Origin: Pelosinus fermentans JBW45
GTDB lineage: Bacteria; Bacillota; Negativicutes; DSM-13327
Direction: 5' to 3'
Length of the DNA stretch: 64,000 nt
Assembly (NCBI RefSeq): GCF_000271665.2
Contig: NZ_CP010978.1
Span: 2,944,501 to 3,008,500 of the forward strand
The notes beneath the pieces were generated by a model. That model worked only from the letters and a program-made list of their open reading frames with translations. It was not told where the DNA came from and made no database searches. Numbering within the stretch: the first letter of the stretch is position 1; each line of letters opens with the position of its first letter. Shown piece after piece: positions 1 to 9,845 of the stretch. The translations under genes and the position numbers were made by a program.

Positions 1-510
1 CGTTATATTACGGCCAATCGGTTTACTAAATAGCTGCATTGCATTTGGCGATGCAATCGCTCTTTTGTACCAAGTCTCATCAGTAAGGGGATCACGTGAA
101 ATTCGATGCATTTCATTGCTAATATAAAGATTATTCTCATTTACAATGAGTATTCCGGCAATCTCTGGATGCACATTCGTATAGGTTCTTAAGATTCGCC
201 GAACCTCATTGTTCAGCGATTCATCCCTATCCCCCTCTTTCGCAATCCGTAAGAACGCAATGATCTGAGGATCACCCATAAGGTAAGAAACGATATTTTC
301 CATATCATGAATATAAAACTCAACATTGCGAGTGACTTGCTCAATCATTTGTCCCGTATGTTCATTGGCCTGTTCTTCAATGGATTTGCTATAGATGACA
401 TTACCCAATACTCCGAGTGTAACAATAGGCAATAAAATGAGAGTGAAAAAATATAATAACAATTTAGAACGAATATTTTCTATCTTAAGTAATTTGCGAA
501 AGAATTCCAA
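1..510 (-). CDS. Sensor histidine kinase of YesM type, N-terminal part only
   Basis: The reading frame is open from a TTG start at 510 and runs off the left edge, so only about 170 residues are visible. A GGGATGG ribosome-binding site lies 7-8 nt before the TTG; a GTG about 40 nt further upstream is an alternative start. The protein has a short basic N-terminus, one membrane segment at about residues 12-35, then an extracellular region resembling a double-Cache sensor domain. This matches the N-terminal half of YesM-like sugar-responsive kinases. HAMP, His-kinase and ATPase domains would lie outside the window. The nearby ROK repressor and monosaccharide ABC transporter suggest a role in sugar sensing, which is inference. 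Confidence 0.7.
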   Translation of the reverse strand, partial: MEFFRKLLKIENIRSKLLLYFFTLILLPIVTLGVLGNVIYSKSIEEQANEHTGQMIEQVTRNVEFYIHDMENIVSYLMGDPQIIAFLRIAKEGDRDESLNNEVRRILRTYTNVHPEIAGILIVNENNLYISNEMHRISRDPLTDETWYKRAIASPNAMQLFSKPIGRNIT

Positions 511-664
511 TATTGCACCATCCCAGCGCTCATTTTTTTCTAATACTCCCACTTTTATTATTATACACAATAGAGCATGAAAAATGGTAATTTTTTCTTA
601 TTATAGTGAAATATAATATATTAATATATTTCACTTTTAATGTGAACAATAGGAAATTGGGATA

Positions 665-721
665 GTAAAAAGCCCCCTATATAGGCAGTTCGGGTGTCTT
701 AACCCTGCCTACATAGAGAGC
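665..721 (-). terminator. Rho-independent terminator after the ROK gene
   Basis: On the minus strand a stem of about 17 bp (705-721 pairing with 672-688, several G-T pairs) is followed by TTTTTA at 666-671. It lies just past the ROK stop at 735. A related hairpin follows galM at 14158-14215. Confidence 0.8.
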
Positions 722-734
722 ATTTTCGTCATAA

Positions 735-1934
735 TTATCGTAAAAAAATTCCTTCCATTACCACATCAACAATTCCCTTCAGGGCATCTTGCCTGCCTTC
801 AGAAGAAAACTCAATACGAGCTAGGGAATAACAACTTGCTAAAGCCCGTTCTTTTATGACTTGCATCATTGTCTCTTCCATAAAGACTCGCCCTTTAACA
901 ATGCCTCCACCAATAAGTACTAGCTGCGGATTAAAAATATTAATGATATTGGCTGCGCCCATACCAATATATTTAGCAACATGCTGAAGCATCTTTATCG
1001 CAAGGAGATCTCCTTCCTCAGCCGCGGCGTAAATATGTTTAGGTCTAATAGCATCCATATCGCCTTTTACCATCTCTGACACTAGAGAACTTTCACCGTC
1101 GTTAATTGACTTAACCGTAATATTAACTAAAGCCGACTCTGATGCCATAGCTTCCAGACAGCCATAATTGCCACAGCTACATAAGGGACCATCAACATCT
1201 ACAACGGTATGACCTATCTCACCTGCACTATCCCCTAAGCCTCGATATAACTCGCCATTTAAAATGATCCCAGAGCCAATTCCACCGCCGACCCCCAGGA
1301 ATACCGCATTTTTAATATCTCGATAAGGACCATAATGATAAGCTCCCAGTGCCATAGCCCGCATATCATTCTCGACAAAAACAGGAAGCTGGAACTGCTT
1401 TTCCACAAGATATTTTAGTGGTACATTGCGCCAACCGGCACTAGGGGAAAACAAGGAAAGTCCCTCCCTGGACATAACAGGCCCTCGCACAATAATACCA
1501 ATAGCTAAAGCCAATTTGCCATTTTCAGAAGAATAACACTGTTCTATTGTATTCTCTAGTAAGGATAATATCTTTTCTTCTTTCAAATGTTGAATATCAT
1601 AGCACGTCTGTTCCTTAATCTCTAAACCGCCATTTATCAAATATCCAATCATTTCCTTAGAGCGAATGTCTACAATAATCATATTCGCTATTTCAGAATT
1701 AACCTTAAGAAGTACTGGGCGCCTGCCGCCGCTATATTCACCAACCATATACTCATGGATGAGTCCATGTTCAATGAGTTTACCTGATATGTTTGTTACA
1801 GTTGGCGCTGTTAAACCTGTCAATTTCGCAATATCGACACGAGATATTGGTCCACGCCTGCGAATCGTATTAACGATTAGCGACTCATTTAACCCTCCTA
1901 CTGCTTTTGAATTAATCGTATTTACACCTTCCAT
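735..1934 (-). CDS. ROK-family transcriptional repressor (XylR-like)
   Basis: This 399-residue protein has the usual length of ROK repressors. An N-terminal winged helix (about residues 15-75, with the TAPTVTNISGKL recognition helix region) is followed by a sugar-kinase-like ROK domain. The zinc motif CSCGNYGCLE and the preceding GEIGHTVVD signature are present. ROK repressors bind AT-rich operators and release them on binding a sugar. The gene lies 200 bp downstream of the monosaccharide transporter operon on the same strand and appears to have its own promoter. AT-rich repeats before it, before the transporter operon and before araB make control of pentose genes likely, but the ligand (xylose, arabinose or other) cannot be read from sequence. 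Confidence 0.88.
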   Translation of the reverse strand: MEGVNTINSKAVGGLNESLIVNTIRRRGPISRVDIAKLTGLTAPTVTNISGKLIEHGLIHEYMVGEYSGGRRPVLLKVNSEIANMIIVDIRSKEMIGYLINGGLEIKEQTCYDIQHLKEEKILSLLENTIEQCYSSENGKLALAIGIIVRGPVMSREGLSLFSPSAGWRNVPLKYLVEKQFQLPVFVENDMRAMALGAYHYGPYRDIKNAVFLGVGGGIGSGIILNGELYRGLGDSAGEIGHTVVDVDGPLCSCGNYGCLEAMASESALVNITVKSINDGESSLVSEMVKGDMDAIRPKHIYAAAEEGDLLAIKMLQHVAKYIGMGAANIINIFNPQLVLIGGGIVKGRVFMEETMMQVIKERALASCYSLARIEFSSEGRQDALKGIVDVVMEGIFLR

Positions 1935-1949
1935 AAAACACCTACACTC

Positions 1950-2110
1950 TTGCTTTCAATATTTTTGATAAGAGATATCTTTAAAAAGCTTCTCTTCAAA
2001 TAAACAAAATACACTAAAAAATTTATTTAAACCATTATATAATATTAAAAGCTAAAATGTCTAATTTAATCATTAATTAATTGCTCATTTAATGCATTAA
2101 GAAAAAACGC
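1950..2110 (-). promoter_or_regulatory. Promoter region of the ROK repressor with AT-rich repeats
   Basis: A TATAAT box is visible on the minus strand near 2036-2041, with a weak TAGACA -35 about 18 bp upstream. Just upstream are the overlapping repeats TTTAATCATTAATTAA and CATTTAATGCATTAA (about 2063-2100), similar to AT-rich repeats at 6189-6226 and 14050-14085. They may be operators of the ROK protein; low complexity makes this weak. Confidence 0.35.
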
Positions 2111-2134
2111 TTCACTTCTTTTGTCTAATTCATT

Positions 2135-3298
2135 TTATGACTGTTTGGATTTTGTATAAATATCAAAGGCTACAGCTAATAACAATACTAACCCTTTAAT
2201 GGTCTGCTGCATATCAATGGTAACACCAATTAAGGACATACCATTGTTCATAACTCCCATAACCAACCCACCAATAATGGCTCCCATAACAACACCAATA
2301 CCACCAGCAGTAGAGGCTCCGCCAATAAAACAGGCAGCAATTGCATCTAGTTCAAAACCCGTACCTGCTTTCGGCGTTGCCGCATTGAGTCTCGCCGCGA
2401 AAACAAGACCCGAAAGAGCTGCTAATACACCCATGTTTACAAAAACCCAAAACACAATACGTTTCGTTTTAACACCAGATAATTTTGCCGCCTTTTCATT
2501 ACCACCTAAAGCATAAATGTGACGCCCTACAACTGTTTTTGTCGTTATAAACGTATAAAAAACAATTAGAATAAATAATAATATTAAAACATTAGGAATG
2601 CCTTTATATGAGGCAAGCAAATACATAAACCAGTTGATTGCCACGCCAACAAACACCAACTTAGCAACTAAAAACTGCATAGGGATTACATCAAAATTAT
2701 ACTCCTGCTTGGCTTTTCTATGATCTAATTCAATATATATATATATCAAAGTTAAAATAACCCCAACCACAAGAGTTGTAATATGGATAGTTGTTCCACC
2801 CAATATATCTGGTACAAACCCGTTGCTCATTTTTTGAAAAAGTTCTGGATAAGGACCTTTGGATTGCCCCTCTAAAGCAGTCATTGTCAAACCTCTAAAA
2901 ATCAGCATACCCGCTAATGTAACAATAAATCCTGGAATCTTAAAATAGGCAACCCAATACCCCTGAAAAGCTCCCGCAAGGCCCCCTATCAGTAAGGAAA
3001 TGAGTATTCCAGGTACAACACCAAAATGATTATCTACCATTAAAATAGCAGAAATGGCACCAACAAAAGCAGCCATAGAACCTACTGATAAATCAATTTG
3101 AAAAGCAACGATAACTAGTAACATACCGATCGCCAATACGAGTATGTAACTATTCTGCTGAATTAGGTTCGTTACATTTAATGGTTGTAAAAGTACACCA
3201 TTGCTGACAATTTCAAAGAACAGCACGATGGATACTAGTGCAATAACCATGCCATATTCCCTGATATTACTTTTAAACATCTGTTTCAAAGTTTCCAT
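2135..3298 (-). CDS. mmsB: Monosaccharide ABC transporter permease (MmsB/GguB/XylH type)
   Basis: This 387-residue polytopic membrane protein belongs to the BPD_transp_2 (RbsC/XylH) permease family. About ten hydrophobic segments are visible, with the conserved QIDLSVGSMAAFVGA loop and GGASTAGGIGVVMGA near the C-terminus. A long charged stretch around residues 190-205 (between helices) is typical of the XylH/GguB branch rather than RbsC. It forms the channel for the ATPase encoded 13 bp upstream and the binding protein before that. The ATG follows a GAGGAGG ribosome-binding site. The substrate is probably a pentose or several monosaccharides. Confidence 0.9.
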   Translation of the reverse strand: METLKQMFKSNIREYGMVIALVSIVLFFEIVSNGVLLQPLNVTNLIQQNSYILVLAIGMLLVIVAFQIDLSVGSMAAFVGAISAILMVDNHFGVVPGILISLLIGGLAGAFQGYWVAYFKIPGFIVTLAGMLIFRGLTMTALEGQSKGPYPELFQKMSNGFVPDILGGTTIHITTLVVGVILTLIYIYIELDHRKAKQEYNFDVIPMQFLVAKLVFVGVAINWFMYLLASYKGIPNVLILLFILIVFYTFITTKTVVGRHIYALGGNEKAAKLSGVKTKRIVFWVFVNMGVLAALSGLVFAARLNAATPKAGTGFELDAIAACFIGGASTAGGIGVVMGAIIGGLVMGVMNNGMSLIGVTIDMQQTIKGLVLLLAVAFDIYTKSKQS

Positions 3299-3311
3299 GA
3301 CGATCCCTCCT

Positions 3312-4835
3312 CTATTTACTCATTACATATTTCATAATTTTTTCCTGTGAAGCTTCTTTTCCTGTAAGCTCTCCCGTAATGTTTCCTTCACTCATAACAT
3401 AAATTCGATCACACATTCCCAGAATCTCAGGAAGTTCTGAAGAAATCAATACAATGCTTTTTCCATCTTTAACTAGATTATTAATGATGTTATAAATTTC
3501 AAATTTTGCCCCTACATCAATTCCTCGAGTAGGTTCATCTAGAATTAAAATATCTGGTTCTGTAAAGATCCATTTGCTTAAAATGACCTTTTGCTGATTC
3601 CCACCACTCAGGTTTACAGTATTTTGCAAAATACTTGAGCATTTAATATTCATCTGCTGACGACTTTTTTCCGCCACTACGATTTCTTTATTTTCATCAA
3701 TTACAGAATTCTTCGATATTTTTTTTAAATTAGCCAACGTGATATTTTGTTTAATATCATCATTTAATATTAAGCCATACTGCTTGCGATCTTCCGTTAC
3801 ATATGCAACACCTTGGTCAATAGCCTGACTCACATCTTTCAAATATATCTCTTTACCATTCTTATAGATCTGTCCGCTAATTTTTTGTCCATAGGATCTG
3901 CCAAAAATACTCATTGCAAGCTCTGTTCTCCCTGATCCCATAAGCCCTGCAATTCCTACAACCTCACCTTGCTTAACATGAAAGTTAATATTTTTAATAA
4001 CTTTACGTTCACTATGGAGGTGGTGGTATACATTCCAATTCTTAACCTCAAAGATAATATCACCAATGGCTACATCTCTTTTGGGGTACCGATCTGTTAA
4101 TTCTCGTCCTACCATACCCTTAATAATTCTATCTTCCGTAATATGATCTTCTTTTACATTCAATGTTTCAATGGTGGCTCCATCACGCAGCACGGTAATG
4201 GAATCAGCAATTCTTGAAATTTCATTCAATTTATGTGAAATAATAATCGAAGATATTCCTTGCTTTTTAAATTCGACTAATAAATCTAATAGATTATTAC
4301 TATCATCTTCATTTAATGCTGCCGTAGGTTCATCGAGGATTAACAATTCAACTTCCTTTGATAGGGCTTTTGCAATCTCAACCAATTGTTGCTTGCCAAC
4401 CCCTATGTTGGTAACTAATGTAGCTGGCAATTCTTTGAGTCCTACTGTTGCCAGCAGTTTTTTCGTACGCATCGTAGTAACATGCCAGTCAATAAGACCA
4501 CGTTTTCCCTGTTCATTGCCCAGAAATATATTTTCTTCTATGGATAGATAAGGGATTAAAGCTAATTCCTGATGAATAATAACGATACCTAATTTTTCAC
4601 TTTCTTTAATATCCTTAAACTCACACAGTTTCCCCTTATAATGAATTTCACCTGTATAGGATCCGTGAGGATATACTCCACTTAAAACTTTCATTAAGGT
4701 TGATTTTCCTGCGCCATTTTCACCAACCAATGCATGAATTTCGCCTTTTTGCACTTGCAGATTCACGTTATTAAGAGCTTTAACACCTGGAAAGGTTTTT
4801 GTAATATTTATCATTTCCAAAATAACATCTTCCAT
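3312..4835 (-). CDS. mmsA: Monosaccharide ABC transporter ATP-binding protein (MmsA/GguA/XylG type)
   Basis: The 507-residue protein carries two fused ABC domains. The first has Walker [10 protein letters not shown], a Q-loop and Walker [12 protein letters not shown]. The second has the degenerate P-loop GLMGSGRTE usual for RbsA/XylG proteins, a signature LSGGNQQKV and Walker [11 protein letters not shown]. It powers uptake through the adjacent permease. The gene lies between the binding-protein and permease genes in the standard order. A stem-loop precedes it (4881-4920). The start follows AAGGAG at good spacing. Confidence 0.93.
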   Translation of the reverse strand: MEDVILEMINITKTFPGVKALNNVNLQVQKGEIHALVGENGAGKSTLMKVLSGVYPHGSYTGEIHYKGKLCEFKDIKESEKLGIVIIHQELALIPYLSIEENIFLGNEQGKRGLIDWHVTTMRTKKLLATVGLKELPATLVTNIGVGKQQLVEIAKALSKEVELLILDEPTAALNEDDSNNLLDLLVEFKKQGISSIIISHKLNEISRIADSITVLRDGATIETLNVKEDHITEDRIIKGMVGRELTDRYPKRDVAIGDIIFEVKNWNVYHHLHSERKVIKNINFHVKQGEVVGIAGLMGSGRTELAMSIFGRSYGQKISGQIYKNGKEIYLKDVSQAIDQGVAYVTEDRKQYGLILNDDIKQNITLANLKKISKNSVIDENKEIVVAEKSRQQMNIKCSSILQNTVNLSGGNQQKVILSKWIFTEPDILILDEPTRGIDVGAKFEIYNIINNLVKDGKSIVLISSELPEILGMCDRIYVMSEGNITGELTGKEASQEKIMKYVMSK

Positions 4836-4880
4836 ATATCCTCAACTCCTTGCAATATCGTTCTTTTAAATAGGCCATAT

Positions 4881-4920
4881 AATAATTTAGCAATGACTTT
4901 GCAGTCATCACTAAATTATT
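4881..4920 (-). promoter_or_regulatory. Intercistronic stem-loop between chvE-like gene and mmsA
   Basis: A 10-bp outer stem (AATAATTTAG with CTAAATTATT) and a 6-bp inner stem (ATGACT with AGTCAT) are separated by a symmetric 2-nt internal loop. It lies in the 104-bp gap after the binding-protein gene. Such hairpins often protect the 3' end of the binding-protein message or cause partial termination, giving more binding protein than membrane components. Confidence 0.6.
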
Positions 4921-4939
4921 TTGACCTTACGACCGGCTA

Positions 4940-6019
4940 TTATTTAAGTTTATCTGCAGTATAATATCCGCTTTCAACCAATATTTTCTCGTAGTTTGAT
5001 TTATCAACAGAAACAGGTACTAATAAATAGGAAGGCACTACTTTAACACCATTGTTATAAGTCTTATCATCATTCGTTGGTGCTTTTTTACCAGTGAGTA
5101 CCGCATCCACCATATCAACGGTTACTTTCGCAAGATCTCTAGTATCTTTAAATACAGTCTGTGCTTGTTCGCCCTTAATAATGGATTTAATGGAAGGAAT
5201 TTCAGCATCTTGTCCAGTAACGATAGGCATTGGCTGAGATGGTGTTCCATAGCCAACGGCCTTTAGGGAAGAAAGAATACCAATGCTAATACCATCATAC
5301 GGAGATAAAACAGCGTCTATTTTGGAACCAGTATAGTTCTTACTTAACAGATTATCCATTCTTGCTTGAGCAGTAGCGCCATCCCATCTTAATGTCGCGC
5401 ATACACTCATATCCATTTGTCCACTTTTTACAACTAGTTTCTTAGAATCAATATAAGGTTTTAAAATCGACATAGCACCATCAAAGAACATGTATGCATT
5501 ATTGTCATCCGGTGAACCACCAAAGATCTCAATATTAAAAGGACCTTTACCTTCTTTTAAGCCTAGGCTTTTTTCAATATAAGATGCCTGAAGAACTCCG
5601 ACTTGAAAATTATCAAAAGTTGCATAGTAATCTACATTTGGAGTCTTTTTAATTAAACGATCATAAGCGATAACGGGAATATTTTTCTCTTTGGCTTTTT
5701 GCAATACCGTTGTCAAAGATTCACCATCAATATTTGCAATGACTAAGACATTAGCTCCTTTTGTAATCATATTCTCGATTTGCGCAAGCTGATTTTCTAC
5801 ATTGTCTTCACCATACTGCAAATCAGTATCATACCCCTTGGCTTGCAGTTGTTTAACTATATTTTCACCATCTGCGATCCATCTAGAAGATGATTTCGTA
5901 GGCATTGCTATACCTACTTTTTTCTTAGCATTAGGAGAACTAGAGTTTGAACTAGAACCACATGCAGTCAACATTAGTACCATGGTAAACATAAGTAACA
6001 AAGCTAAAACCTTTTTCAT
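4940..6019 (-). CDS. chvE: Monosaccharide-binding lipoprotein, ChvE family
   Basis: This 359-residue protein has a lipoprotein signal peptide ending in MLTACGSS, with the lipidated Cys at residue 20, and a periplasmic-binding-protein type 1 fold. The segments [25 protein letters not shown] and TGQDAE are characteristic of ChvE-like multiple-sugar (arabinose, xylose, galactose) receptors. It delivers sugar to the MmsA/MmsB transporter encoded downstream. The start follows GAGGGGGAGA. A strong sigma-A promoter lies at 6161-6189. Exact ligand specificity is inferred only from family and neighbours. Confidence 0.9.
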   Translation of the reverse strand: MKKVLALLLMFTMVLMLTACGSSSNSSSPNAKKKVGIAMPTKSSSRWIADGENIVKQLQAKGYDTDLQYGEDNVENQLAQIENMITKGANVLVIANIDGESLTTVLQKAKEKNIPVIAYDRLIKKTPNVDYYATFDNFQVGVLQASYIEKSLGLKEGKGPFNIEIFGGSPDDNNAYMFFDGAMSILKPYIDSKKLVVKSGQMDMSVCATLRWDGATAQARMDNLLSKNYTGSKIDAVLSPYDGISIGILSSLKAVGYGTPSQPMPIVTGQDAEIPSIKSIIKGEQAQTVFKDTRDLAKVTVDMVDAVLTGKKAPTNDDKTYNNGVKVVPSYLLVPVSVDKSNYEKILVESGYYTADKLK

Positions 6020-6160
6020 TGAAATCTCCCCCTCTTTTTATTTTTTACAACCTAGTCCACCAATTTCTGTTATACCACCCATCACCTACTTTCTATCTAT
6101 ATTAAATACGCAAAATAATATTTCGTAATATAATTCCAAATTACTAGTTTGAATATTTAA

Positions 6161-6189
6161 ATTATAACAAACAATTCATACTTTTTCAA
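6161..6189 (-). promoter_or_regulatory. Sigma-A promoter of the monosaccharide transporter operon
   Basis: On the minus strand TTGAAA (6184-6189) and TATAAT (6161-6166) are separated by exactly 17 bp. The -10 box lies about 140 bp before the chvE-like start. An AT-rich repeat tract (about 6189-6226, with TTTAATTAA and TTTAATTTAG units) abuts the -35 box and may bind the ROK repressor. Confidence 0.7.
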
Positions 6190-6305
6190 TTATTAATTTA
6201 AAATTTAATTTAGAATTTAATTAATGTTTAAAAACCAAGTACAATGCATAGCAAGTCTGCCATTACGGCCTTTTTCATCTTTCATTTTCCTACTTTTAAG
6301 CGCCT

Positions 6306-8021
6306 CTAAATCCTAAACTTCCTGACAGATATCTGCAACTCCTCAGCCATCCTGGCTAAAGCCTGACTAGACGTGGAGATTTCCTCCATTGAGGCAGATT
6401 GTTCTTCCGTAGCAGCAGAAAAGGTTTGGGCCTGTCCAGCAGACTCCCTGCTAATTTGTTCTATATCTCGTACCGATGCAACAATCTGCTGACTTTCAGA
6501 AGACATCTGCTGAATGGCAGCTGAGATTTCCCTAACTTGAGAGGAGACCTCATCGATGAGTAAAACAATATCCTTAAATGCCTGCCCTGCATTGTTTACC
6601 ACATCAGCTCCGATTTTGACCTCGCGCGTGCCACCGTTCATAGCAACAACAGCATTGTCAGTGTCTAACTGAATTTCGGAAATCAGTTTAGCTATCTGTT
6701 TAGCAGCTTCTTGTGACTGCTCAGCTAACTTGCGCACCTCTTCTGCAACTACCGCAAATCCCCTGCCTTGCTCACCTGCACGCGCAGCTTCAATAGCCGC
6801 ATTCAACGCTAATAGATTCGTCTGACTTGCTATCCCAGAAATAGTGCCTACAATTTGCCCAATCTCTTTCGAGCGTTCACCGAGTTTTGTAACCACCTGC
6901 GCCGAGCTAGAGACAGATTTCTCTATGCTTAACATCTGGCTCATAGCAATGTTCACTGCCTTGTCTCCTTGGCTAGCTGCATTGGCAGTTTTGTCTGCTA
7001 CACCTGACACTGCATTGGTATTCACAGCTATTTGTTGAATGCTTGCAGACATTTGCTCGACAACCAAAGCAGTCGCGTCAACAGCATTTACCTGTTTTTC
7101 TGCCCCTTGTGCAACTTCACTGATTGTGTCTGCCATCTGATTACTCACTTGCGCTGACTGCTCGGAACTTGCCGTTAATTCTTCCGAAGAAGCTGCCACT
7201 TGCTCCGCGGTTTGCACTACGTGCTTTACAAGTGTACGCAGACTTTTCTTCATATCATTAAACTCTACCGCCAATTGTCCAACTTCATCTCTTGTGTTTG
7301 CTGGGATGTCTTCAATTGCCAGATTACCTTGAGCCACTTCCCTCACCTTTGAAACTAGCGCAGCCAAAGGATTTGCAATCTGACGGGCCACAAACCAACC
7401 GAATGCAACACCTAAAAGAATCGCAAGCAAGGTCACCCCCATAATCATCACATTCGTATAATTAGCTAATTTTTCGCTCTCAGCCTTTTTGTCTTCTGCC
7501 TCTTTGCCACTATAATCGGCTAGCTCTTTCAGTAACACATTAACATGATTGATAGGCTCTGCTGCATTTTGCGCAAAATAGGTATATGCCTCTATTTTTT
7601 GTCCTGCTAATGCCATGTTTATTGCTTTTTGACGATAGATCCGATACGTTTGTAAATCACTCATTAACTGTGTAAATCGTTCATTCTCATAGGGTGATAA
7701 CTGAGCATTACCATAATCGGAAAGCAGCTTGTTCATCTCCTCAACCCGTTCTTTGATTTCCTTAATGTTTGCTTGCGCCTTATTCTTATCACTAGTTACA
7801 AACAATTCAATCGTTAGAGATTCAACAAGCCTCGTTTGTGCCCGTGATTCATTCAGCCATTTAATTGGCAGAACTTGCTCATTGTACATTTTATCCATTT
7901 CATTAGCTAGCTTATTAGAGGAATAGTACCCAGCAAAACCTATAACAAACAGACAAACTCCCATTATGGCAACGAGATAGAGAATCTTTGCTGAAGTTTT
8001 CAAGTTCCGAAATACTTGCAT
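6306..8021 (-). CDS. Methyl-accepting chemotaxis protein
   Basis: This 571-residue chemoreceptor has two membrane segments (about residues 12-32 and 188-210). They flank a helical extracytoplasmic domain of the four-helix-bundle (4HB_MCP) type. A HAMP domain (about 210-262) and a signalling domain follow, with the hairpin tip [22 protein letters not shown]. It ends without a CheR-tethering pentapeptide. It signals to CheA/CheW, which are not in the window. Its position between the sugar transporter and ara genes suggests it may sense sugar, perhaps through the ChvE-like protein, but nothing in the sequence proves this. The start follows GGGGGG at 8 nt. Confidence 0.92.
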   Translation of the reverse strand: MQVFRNLKTSAKILYLVAIMGVCLFVIGFAGYYSSNKLANEMDKMYNEQVLPIKWLNESRAQTRLVESLTIELFVTSDKNKAQANIKEIKERVEEMNKLLSDYGNAQLSPYENERFTQLMSDLQTYRIYRQKAINMALAGQKIEAYTYFAQNAAEPINHVNVLLKELADYSGKEAEDKKAESEKLANYTNVMIMGVTLLAILLGVAFGWFVARQIANPLAALVSKVREVAQGNLAIEDIPANTRDEVGQLAVEFNDMKKSLRTLVKHVVQTAEQVAASSEELTASSEQSAQVSNQMADTISEVAQGAEKQVNAVDATALVVEQMSASIQQIAVNTNAVSGVADKTANAASQGDKAVNIAMSQMLSIEKSVSSSAQVVTKLGERSKEIGQIVGTISGIASQTNLLALNAAIEAARAGEQGRGFAVVAEEVRKLAEQSQEAAKQIAKLISEIQLDTDNAVVAMNGGTREVKIGADVVNNAGQAFKDIVLLIDEVSSQVREISAAIQQMSSESQQIVASVRDIEQISRESAGQAQTFSAATEEQSASMEEISTSSQALARMAEELQISVRKFRI

Positions 8022-8246
8022 CGCATTTCCCCCCCACAGTCCTTTTTAAAGAACTTTTGCAATATTGTGACAATATGTATTATTACAGTATAACTATTAT
8101 CTGCAGTACCATAGTCACTTCAATATCGCTGTAGTTTTAATGCCATTTCTTCCGTGCAAAAATATTAAATCGTGTAAGAGAAGTTTATTCCAATATTCGG
8201 AGGTGAACCACAACGTTCTTCAAGGTATATCAGCAACCATGTCTGC

Positions 8247-8287
8247 TGTAGTAATAGGGGGGAGCCCTTTAGGCTCCCTATTATTCT
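8247..8287. terminator. Possible terminator hairpin after the isomerase gene
   Basis: GGGAGCC and GGCTCCC pair around a CTTTA loop, and the stem extends to AATAGGG/CCTATT. It lies just past the stop of the FucI-like isomerase gene at 8306. No good T-tract follows on the minus strand, so efficiency is doubtful. Confidence 0.4.
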
Positions 8288-8305
8288 ACAGCCGCATACA
8301 CTCTT

Positions 8306-9787
8306 TTATTGAAAAGGGTTTTCATCCTTATACATCATTGAACGAGGTTGGTTAAAGGCAACATCCTCTACGCCAAGCATCTTCATTACGGCAAACAATA
8401 CTTTGCCCGCGTGTTTAAAGGCAACACCTGCATGGTGAGGATACTGCTTCCCTATCAATACATGGCGATAAAATCTGCCCATTTCCTGAATGGCAAAAAT
8501 ACCAATACCTCCGAAGGAATGAGGATCCACATCAATTATTTCCCCATTAGCTATATAACTTCGCAGTTTACAATCTGCCGTACTCTGAAGCCTAAATAAA
8601 CTAACATCCCCCGGCCTTATGGCTCCTTCCAATGTTCCCCTTGTAATATCAGGTTCTGTACCTGGCTCTAATAATCTGTGCATAATGAGCTGATATTTCA
8701 TCGCTGAATCCTTCATACAGCAAGAAGGCGTATTGCCACAGTGAAAGCCCATAAAGAGATCGGTTAGTTCATACCCTGCAAACTGTGCCTTATTATTCGC
8801 ATACATATCTTTAGGTACACTGTTATTAATATCAAGTAAAGTAGCAGGCATATTCGTGGCGCAAGTAATAATGTACTCACTTACCGCGCCATAGATATCG
8901 GTTTCACAAGCCACAGGAATACCCTTAGCAGCCAGTCTTGAATTCACATAGCAAGGAACAAACTTAAACTGGGTCTGGAAGGCTGGCCAACATTTATTGG
9001 CAAATACAGCATATTCGGATGTGCCAAGATTATTTTCCATCCAATCCAGTAATGTCAGTTCATACTGGGCAAGCTTAGGAAGTATGCCTGGATAACCATT
9101 TCCTTCTTTAAGCTCGTCAGCCATTTCATTTATGATTGCAGGTATCCTTGGATCATTTTCATGTTTTACAAAGGATTCAAGCAGATCCAGTTCCGAGTTT
9201 TCCATAATTTCAATACCTAAATCATATAACGGTTTAATGGGGGCGTTACATGCTAGAAAATCATGTGGTCTAGGTCCAAAGCTAAATACTTTCAGCTTTC
9301 CTAATCCTACTATGACTCTGGCGATATTTTCAAAATCCCCAATCATCACGGCAAGTTCATCCGCAGTACCAACTGGGTACTCAGGAATATAAGGAACTAA
9401 TTTACGTAGTGCTAAATTGTAAGAAGCGTTGAGCATACCGCAGTATGCATCGCCACGCCCCTTGATTAGATTAGCCTCTGCCTCTTCCGCTGCTGCTACA
9501 AACATTGTCGGACCACTGAATTTTTGGGCAAGAATGGTTTCTGGTCCCTCCGGTCCAAAATTACCAAGATAAACAACTAACGCATTCACCCCTGCAGTTT
9601 GCAGTTCATTCAAGGCTTTTACTACATCCTTCTCATTCTCAACAGCCGTTTGTACCTCAACAATATCAATATTTATATTTGCACATGCCTGTGTTACTGC
9701 TTTTCTTCGTTCTTTACTAAGCTGTACGGGAAAACAATCCCGACTTACAGCGACTATACCCAGCTTTACGCTTGGAATATTAATCAT
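8306..9787 (-). CDS. L-fucose/L-arabinose isomerase family protein, substrate unknown
   Basis: This 493-residue protein belongs to the FucI/AraA superfamily of ketol isomerases. It is clearly different from the canonical AraA encoded directly upstream. Visible features include an N-terminal Rossmann-like domain (AVSRDCFPVQLSKERR), a segment resembling the metal-site region (MGFHCGNTPSCCM) and a C-terminal HHAGVAFKHAGKVL motif. The start at 9787 is chosen because AAAGGAG lies 9 nt upstream; a longer frame begins at 9808. It is the last gene of the araB-araD-araA run (58 bp after araA) and probably isomerises another sugar released from plant polymers. It could also be a non-isomerase member of the superfamily. 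Confidence 0.75.
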   Translation of the reverse strand: MINIPSVKLGIVAVSRDCFPVQLSKERRKAVTQACANINIDIVEVQTAVENEKDVVKALNELQTAGVNALVVYLGNFGPEGPETILAQKFSGPTMFVAAAEEAEANLIKGRGDAYCGMLNASYNLALRKLVPYIPEYPVGTADELAVMIGDFENIARVIVGLGKLKVFSFGPRPHDFLACNAPIKPLYDLGIEIMENSELDLLESFVKHENDPRIPAIINEMADELKEGNGYPGILPKLAQYELTLLDWMENNLGTSEYAVFANKCWPAFQTQFKFVPCYVNSRLAAKGIPVACETDIYGAVSEYIITCATNMPATLLDINNSVPKDMYANNKAQFAGYELTDLFMGFHCGNTPSCCMKDSAMKYQLIMHRLLEPGTEPDITRGTLEGAIRPGDVSLFRLQSTADCKLRSYIANGEIIDVDPHSFGGIGIFAIQEMGRFYRHVLIGKQYPHHAGVAFKHAGKVLFAVMKMLGVEDVAFNQPRSMMYKDENPFQ

Positions 9788-9845
9788 TTTCATAATCTCC
9801 TTTATCATTTTTCTCTTTCGAACTTATTGGGGGGTATCTAATAAG

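Noticed and set aside
2745-2760. TATATATATAT microsatellite
   Set aside because: It falls inside the permease coding sequence and encodes an ordinary Ile/Tyr membrane stretch.
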